Shown in pieces: positions 41,766 through 46,593 of a DNA stretch of 46,593 nt. Within the stretch, counting starts at the first letter, position 1; every line of letters begins with the position of its first letter. The position numbers were made by a program, and so were the translations under genes. Origin of the DNA: Bacteroidaceae bacterium (GTDB taxonomy: Bacteria > Bacteroidota > Bacteroidia > Bacteroidales > Bacteroidaceae); NCBI GenBank assembly GCA_017521285.1, contig JAFXDG010000088.1, forward strand, positions 1 through 46,593, in the 5' to 3' direction. The notes beneath the pieces were generated by a model. It was given only the letters and a program-made list of their open reading frames with translations, had not been told where the DNA came from and did not search any database.

Positions 41766-42494
41766 ATGATTTACATCAACAAAATCATAAACAGACGGCC
41801 CATGGAGGATCGCAGGGAGTACCCGTACAACATCCCTGCCATCCTGCACTTGAACGAATTTGAGTTCAAAAGCAACGTCACATTCATCATTGGCGAAAAC
41901 GGTTCGGGGAAATCCACTTTCATCGAAGCCATTGCCGTATCTTTGGGATTGAATCCCGAAGGGGGAAGTTCTTACCTGAACTACCATACTTACGACACCC
42001 ACTCCAGCCTGTTCAACGACCTCAAACTGACAAGAGGCCCCTACCGGAACAAAGACAGCTTTTTCCTCCGCGCAGAGAGTTTTTACAATGTAGCCAGCGA
42101 GTTGGACCGGATTACAGATTCATGGAGAATGATGAGGAATTACGGTGGACGCATCCACGAAAGGTCACACGGCGAAGGATTTTTGAGCGTCATCCTCAAT
42201 CGCTTGTCAGGAAACGGTCTTTACATCTTCGACGAGCCCGAATCGGCGCTCTCCATCAACAGCCTCTACACCCTAATGGTAAAGATGCACGAATTGGAAA
42301 AGAAGAACTCCCAATTCATCATTGCTACCCACTCTCCCATCCTATTGGCCTATCCTGGTGCAGACATCTACACCATCACCGACAACGGGTTCGAGCCAAC
42401 AAGATACGAAGAGTCAATGCCTTACCTCCTGACCAAACAATTCATCCTCAATCGCGAACGGGTGTTGAACGAATTGTTAGGGGATGAGGAATGA
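41766..42494 (+). CDS. AAA/ABC-type ATPase of unknown role
   Basis: A 242-residue predicted ATPase of the COG3910 kind. Walker A is IIGENGSGKSTFIEAIA (near residue 42-52), an ABC-like signature SHGEGFLSVI (near 135), Walker B GLYIFDEPESALS (near 150-160) and the H-loop IATHSP. The start at 41766 is preceded by the polA stop; a longer frame from 41418 is only antisense-like reading through polA. Its end overlaps the convergent gene by 18 nt. It has no membrane partner in view, so a soluble ATPase role is more likely than transport. Confidence 0.85.
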   Translation: MIYINKIINRRPMEDRREYPYNIPAILHLNEFEFKSNVTFIIGENGSGKSTFIEAIAVSLGLNPEGGSSYLNYHTYDTHSSLFNDLKLTRGPYRNKDSFFLRAESFYNVASELDRITDSWRMMRNYGGRIHERSHGEGFLSVILNRLSGNGLYIFDEPESALSINSLYTLMVKMHELEKKNSQFIIATHSPILLAYPGADIYTITDNGFEPTRYEESMPYLLTKQFILNRERVLNELLGDEE

Positions 42495-43319
42495 AGCGTC
42501 TTTACCCCACAACTCTTCAAAAGCATCCTTTTCGATAATGTCCGAAGGCTTTACTTTGTCAAGTATAGACATCTTTGCGGCTTTGTTAAGAACAAAAGAG
42601 AATCTCACTGAAGGAGTAGAATTCGAAACGACCTTGGAAGGACGCATGTCCTCTGAATACCGTTCAATCTCGCCATCTGCCGACACCAATATGGCTCGAA
42701 GAAGCCTGAAGTGATACGTTTCAACATACAACAAATCTTTGTCAAACTGGAACTTGGCATACAGATTCTGGTTGTAATCTTCCTTAGATAATTCAATGAG
42801 AATATCTCTACATTTACTTATATTTTCAGGTGTAGCAAAAGACCTTGAAAGAATTATTGACACAAGAAAACTACTACTATTTTCTGGTTTTGCTATAAAT
42901 GCAAGATGCAGAATACCCATACGTTCTGTCAAAAGCTCAAATTGACGCTTCCTTTCCTCATACTCTTTCACATACCGAAGAGGATTAGTGAACATATTTC
43001 GAGTAATATGAAGTTCTTTTTCCTTCACATTGTATTCAAACTTTATATCACTGTCTTCATCGCAAAGCGTAGCCTTGTTCTTTTGTAAGAATACATGTAC
43101 CGTCTTATAATGATTGGGAGTCATTGCCGATAATCTGCGATGAATCCAAAATTGGTCTTTACTTGACCAAAGGATTAACAAAACAAAACAACTCCAAAGT
43201 AATAGATTGACTACAAATGTTTCCAAAGACATTCCAAAGAAGCCTCCACAAAGAAGCACTATCACAGCAAGACCCATAAGTCCTACAACGAAAAGAGGTG
43301 CTTTGATAATATCATTCAT
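42477..43319 (-). CDS. Membrane protein of unknown function
   Basis: I do not recognise this 280-residue protein. Two hydrophobic helices near the N-terminus (about 8-30 and 33-52) would anchor it, and the remaining 220 residues are soluble and mixed alpha/beta, probably cytoplasmic. A TATATTTG box at 43345-43352 on the minus strand is its promoter. Its 3' end overlaps the convergent ATPase gene by 18 nt. GC content is visibly lower than in polA, suggesting later acquisition. Confidence 0.7.
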   Translation of the reverse strand: MNDIIKAPLFVVGLMGLAVIVLLCGGFFGMSLETFVVNLLLWSCFVLLILWSSKDQFWIHRRLSAMTPNHYKTVHVFLQKNKATLCDEDSDIKFEYNVKEKELHITRNMFTNPLRYVKEYEERKRQFELLTERMGILHLAFIAKPENSSSFLVSIILSRSFATPENISKCRDILIELSKEDYNQNLYAKFQFDKDLLYVETYHFRLLRAILVSADGEIERYSEDMRPSKVVSNSTPSVRFSFVLNKAAKMSILDKVKPSDIIEKDAFEELWGKDASFLIP

Positions 43320-43344
43320 AATACTTTATCTAATTGTAATTTTG

Positions 43345-43352
43345 CAAATATA
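43345..43352 (-). promoter_or_regulatory. -7 box of the unknown membrane-protein gene
   Basis: TATATTTG on the minus strand, 25 bp upstream of the ATG at 43319. Confidence 0.5.
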
Positions 43353-43433
43353 GGAACTTTCCTTTTGGGAAGGAAAGATAAGGTATAGAGGGCTATTCGA
43401 TGCATGAACAGTCATAACAAATAAAAGCTCACC

Positions 43434-44939
43434 TCATTTCGCAAGCCTATGAGCATCTTGAATGAAACGGGAAGGATAGCCGCACAACCCTAATATCCGG
43501 ATGGCATTGCCTTCTTTACAGATATCTGGACGCAGTTTGTGGTCAAAGGTGAGTTTGTCATTCACGATGGTTTCACAGAAGTGATAAAACTCATACTTTC
43601 CTTTCAACAACTCTGCAAGTTTCAAGTCATGAGTAGAGGCGAGTATGATGTTCCCATTCAGGGACAACATAGATAACAACGTTGCATTTATAGCTATTCT
43701 TTCCGTAGTATTGGTTCCCTTGAAGAGTTCGTCAAGGATTATCAACCGATTCCCCTTTTCGCTCTCTTCCAAAGCCCTTTTAACGTTTTCTGCTTCCTTG
43801 AAGAAATAGCTTTTCCCTTCCAGCAAATCATCTTTGGTGCAGATGACGGAATAGACCTTCATGTCTGTAGCAATACTGAATCCATGGGCAAAACAGGTGT
43901 TTATGGCTTTACCCGTCAACAGGTTTATCGCGATAGTCCTCATGAAACTGGTCTTTCCTGACATATTGGAACCTGTAATCAGTACCGACTTGTCTGTCAG
44001 AATCAAATCGTTGCCGACACAATTGCTTATCAACGGATGATATACAGCCAAAGTGTTCAACTTTTCGTCTTTCCTCGTGGCTGTAGGGTGACAGAAATAG
44101 GGAACATTCTCCCGCAATGTACATATGGAATGGAGCGCATCCAAATAGCCGACGAAGGAAAAGACCTGCTCAACCTCTTTTTTCAAAAGTTGTATAGCCA
44201 TGAAGGAATGTACAATGTTGATTGTTGCATGAAGGGTGAAAATGTTAATCAATTCCGTTACCATATACACCGCCATTGCCGACTCGCTCTCCAAAGCTAT
44301 GCCGAAACGGAATTTTCCCAAATTTCTGTACAACCTGTACATCTGTTCGTTTTCTTTATCTTTCTTCATCGCAGCAAAAGTTGGTTCTTCTTTCAAGGCA
44401 TAGAAGACAGTCATCAGTTTGTATAGCTGAGGAATAGAATAGAAATAGCAAGAAAGCAGATTCTTCTGTTTGAAGTGTAAATACCCATTGAATAGGTATG
44501 AGGCAATCAAGCAGAAGAACGGAATTGGCGATGTCTTTATAATCAGGGTAACCACCAAAAACAGAAATGGTAACCAGCGACATATTTGTAAGATGGTCAG
44601 ATACTTGCGTGAATATTCCTGAGGCTTTTCCGACAACAAATCAACAATGGAGTAAGCATACGAATTTTCCAATTTGCCTAACAATGCCGTCAGTCGGCGG
44701 CGGAGAGCAATGTCTTCTTTCAGTTCTTGAACAAGTTGTTCGTGGCTTGCTACCGTTGAAACCTTGTCTGTACACAGCAGATGGTAAAGATATTGCCTCC
44801 CTACGGCCGAAGAAGTATAATCCAACACTTCAAACAAGTTGTCAATGTTCAAGTCCTCGCGGACATTTTCAGGCAAACTCTCCTTGCAACCTCGTGAAGC
44901 AACGACGTATTCATCGTATTTCTTAATGTTATTCTCCAT
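43434..44939 (-). CDS. MutS-family ATPase with predicted membrane helices
   Basis: A 501-residue protein. The C-terminal half is a MutS-type ABC ATPase: Walker A ITGSNMSGKTSFMRTIA (GSNMSGKT at 323-330), Walker B RLIILDELFKGTNTTERIA, and the H-loop ASTHDLKLAELL. The N-terminal half has a MutS core-like start (DNLFEVLDYTSSAVGRQYLYHLL) but lacks the mismatch-recognition domain, and contains hydrophobic segments at about 122-155 (LPFLFLVVTLIIKTSPIPFFCLIASYLF) that look membrane-embedded. Mismatch repair is unlikely. Its ATG lies inside the end of a small membrane-protein gene (11-nt overlap), so the two are translationally coupled. Confidence 0.85.
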   Translation of the reverse strand: MENNIKKYDEYVVASRGCKESLPENVREDLNIDNLFEVLDYTSSAVGRQYLYHLLCTDKVSTVASHEQLVQELKEDIALRRRLTALLGKLENSYAYSIVDLLSEKPQEYSRKYLTILQICRWLPFLFLVVTLIIKTSPIPFFCLIASYLFNGYLHFKQKNLLSCYFYSIPQLYKLMTVFYALKEEPTFAAMKKDKENEQMYRLYRNLGKFRFGIALESESAMAVYMVTELINIFTLHATINIVHSFMAIQLLKKEVEQVFSFVGYLDALHSICTLRENVPYFCHPTATRKDEKLNTLAVYHPLISNCVGNDLILTDKSVLITGSNMSGKTSFMRTIAINLLTGKAINTCFAHGFSIATDMKVYSVICTKDDLLEGKSYFFKEAENVKRALEESEKGNRLIILDELFKGTNTTERIAINATLLSMLSLNGNIILASTHDLKLAELLKGKYEFYHFCETIVNDKLTFDHKLRPDICKEGNAIRILGLCGYPSRFIQDAHRLAK

Positions 44940-45315
44940 CGGTTGATGACTTTATATAAATGTGAAGAGGAATCAGAGTCAACCCGCCAGAAAGGATGGT
45001 GGCAACGATATCCCAATAATCGAACGTAAGTCCGACAAACTCATAGAAAACAAGACCCAAACAAACGGCAAAAACATATCCTACAGCCTTGTACTCCAGC
45101 TCTTTGGCCAATGCAATACAGAGACATACTCCCGCAGGAACCGCAAAGAGATTTGTCAAGGAGTCAGCAAGGTGAAAGTCATACAACTGGTGACTATAAA
45201 TGTACGGTCTGTATGTTTGGCTCATAACTCCGGCCAATACGGCCAAAAATATAGAAATGAAGAGGCAAGCCAACCTTTCTCTCTCTGACAGACGTATGGG
45301 TTTATTTAATCGCAT
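44929..45315 (-). CDS. Small polytopic membrane protein
   Basis: A 128-residue protein with about four membrane helices (about 15-33, 50-68, 72-92, 98-118). The segment FDYWDIVATILSGGLTLIP weakly recalls VanZ-like proteins, but I would not assign a function. It overlaps the MutS-family gene by 11 nt and starts 12 nt after the stop of the upstream ATPase gene, so the three minus-strand genes may form one operon. Confidence 0.75.
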   Translation of the reverse strand: MRLNKPIRLSERERLACLFISIFLAVLAGVMSQTYRPYIYSHQLYDFHLADSLTNLFAVPAGVCLCIALAKELEYKAVGYVFAVCLGLVFYEFVGLTFDYWDIVATILSGGLTLIPLHIYIKSSTDGE

Positions 45316-45327
45316 AATTCTTTTTGA

Positions 45328-46593
45328 TTACATCCTCCAAACCGGCAACACCTCTATCGTCAAATCGCCCTGTTGTATAGAGGTTTGTTGGTTGTGTGTG
45401 ATTATCTTACAATTGGTGCATCCTGTAAAGGCCGAGGCTGCAAGCAATCCCCTCACCTCACGCTCTGTGTTTGAGGTATCCAACGTCCAACAGACTTGCA
45501 AAAGTTCCGTCACCTGGTCGCCCCGCTGAACCACAAAGTCACACTCCTCCGAGTCGTGGAAATAAAAGATGCGTTCGTCCTCACCCAATGTGCGTTGCAA
45601 CATCATATAGAACACGTTTTCCAACGCTTTCCCCTCGTCCTCACTCTGAGGAAGCAATACGGAAGTGCGTAGTCCGATGTCCGCCATATAGTATTTGGGA
45701 AGAGCCGTATTCTCTTTTACTAACGACTTGCTATATTTGGGCACCCGATAGAACATAAAGATGTTGCAGGCATAGTCCAACCATTGGTACAATGAGTCTT
45801 TCGACACCTTCATCCCTTGCGACTTCAGTTCGTTATAGATAGCATTCACACTGGTGGGCTTGGTCAGATTGTTCATCACCCGTTTCAAGACGTAGCGTAC
45901 CACAGAAGGCGATGCACTGATGCGGTAGTGCTCTATCAGGTCGTGAAACAACATGGTATTGAAGTACGACTGAAGGATTTTGGTTCTCTCTGTCTCCCCT
46001 TGAGTCAACACTACTTGGGGGAATCCTCCCTCCTTGCAATAGGAACGAAATGCACTGGCAAGCACCGCTGCCCCATCCTCAGTAAATTTGTTGGCCTCAA
46101 TACCCTTAAAAGAGAGGTATTCTCCGAAACTCAAAGGATATTCCCTATACTCATCGGGCCATCCACGGAGTGCCGAAGCCATTTCGCCCGACAACATTTT
46201 GGCCGTACTGCCCGTCACATAGATGTTCTTGCAGTAGTTCTTATACACCCTAAGCAAGAACAACTCCCAACCGTCAATGAGCTGGATTTCATCGAAGAAC
46301 ATATATACATCCTTCAACGGTTGTCCAGGATACATCTCGCGATAAGCTTGAAGTATCTCGTCAAACTGACCGGCTTCCATGGACAAGAAACGTTCATCAT
46401 CAAAGCCGATATAAAGAATCCGTTCGCGAGGAACACCGCTCTCAATCAATTGATTGATGGCAAGTCCCAACAACGACGATTTCCCACAACGGCGGATACC
46501 GGTCACCGTCACTATGCGCTCCCCATTGACAGGAAGTTTCTGTTCCCGCTCCCGCAATTTCAGTGGCAATTCCTCCTGATGCAGGGATATGAT
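45328..46593 (-). CDS. AAA ATPase with DUF4143 domain (5' end outside the window)
   Basis: At least 421 residues of an AAA_14/DUF4143 ATPase. Walker A is VTGIRRCGKSS, Walker B MFFDEIQLIDGWE, then the sensor VTGSTAKML and the family's PLSFGEYLSFKG. The C-terminal DUF4143 domain ends in a nuclease-like ALENVFYMMLQR...CDFVVQRGDQVTELLQV. The frame stays open to the right edge (IISLHQEELPLKL before the first listed TTG at 46569), so the true start lies outside. The role of the family is unknown; it is frequent and variable in Bacteroides genomes. It precedes the small membrane protein and MutS-family genes. Confidence 0.87.
   Translation of the reverse strand: MISLHQEELPLKLREREQKLPVNGERIVTVTGIRRCGKSSLLGLAINQLIESGVPRERILYIGFDDERFLSMEAGQFDEILQAYREMYPGQPLKDVYMFFDEIQLIDGWELFLLRVYKNYCKNIYVTGSTAKMLSGEMASALRGWPDEYREYPLSFGEYLSFKGIEANKFTEDGAAVLASAFRSYCKEGGFPQVVLTQGETERTKILQSYFNTMLFHDLIEHYRISASPSVVRYVLKRVMNNLTKPTSVNAIYNELKSQGMKVSKDSLYQWLDYACNIFMFYRVPKYSKSLVKENTALPKYYMADIGLRTSVLLPQSEDEGKALENVFYMMLQRTLGEDERIFYFHDSEECDFVVQRGDQVTELLQVCWTLDTSNTEREVRGLLAASAFTGCTNCKIITHNQQTSIQQGDLTIEVLPVWRM

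Overview
The window looks like a chromosomal segment of a gut-type Bacteroidales bacterium (Bacteroides/Phocaeicola-like). Evidence: repeated Bacteroidetes-type promoters (TTTG, about 20 bp, TAnnTTTG) in front of tRNAs and genes, a SusD-like lipoprotein, secreted PL1 pectate lyases and a GH95 enzyme, a propeller/Y_Y_Y/AraC regulator, a BlaI/BlaR1 pair, tRNA genes without encoded CCA, and the housekeeping set carB, mnmG-apt-uvrC, dtd-mazG-deoC and polA. The species cannot be fixed from the sequence.

Layout. 1-2513: 5' part of carB (minus), cut by the left edge. 2.5-6.6 kb: tRNA-Gln, a secreted PL1 pectate lyase, rubrerythrin, and divergent tRNA-Pro/tRNA-Phe. 6.7-12.1 kb: an orphan SusD-like lipoprotein, a PnuC/PnuT transporter with thiamine pyrophosphokinase, a lipoprotein nitroreductase, and a second PL1 lyase. 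12.2-14.5 kb: a class I methyltransferase behind a possible leader-peptide attenuator, and an AlkZ-like DNA glycosylase. 14.8-19.1 kb: mnmG-apt-uvrC, with a perfect parS-like palindrome between mnmG and apt. 19.1-35.6 kb: an accessory block (membrane-tethered AraC regulator divergent from a GH95 enzyme; BlaI/BlaR1; retropepsin-like protease plus the scar of a deleted second copy; DUF234-type ATPase, SNF2 helicase, AlbA/Schlafen-type regulator, a gene fragment). 35.6-37.6 kb: dtd, mazG-like, deoC. 37.7-41.7 kb: polyprenyl diphosphate synthase and polA. 41.8-46.6 kb: a small ATPase, an unknown membrane protein, and a minus-strand set of an AAA/DUF4143 ATPase (cut by the right edge), a small membrane protein and a MutS-family ATPase with predicted membrane helices.

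How the parts fit. Two pectate lyases and a GH95 enzyme whose specificity residue reads Thr (suggesting alpha-L-galactosidase) point to plant cell-wall pectin use, although no SusC partner is present. PnuC/PnuT and thiamine pyrophosphokinase form a salvage pair. mnmG-apt-uvrC and dtd-mazG-deoC may once have been adjacent, with the 16.5-kb accessory block between them.

The most unusual items are the membrane MutS-like operon, the parS site, the protease-gene deletion scar, palindromic intergenic repeats read into the ends of two proteins, the possible leader peptide, and a His/Cys-rich tail on DeoC. No CRISPR array, rRNA, insertion sequence or phage module was seen.
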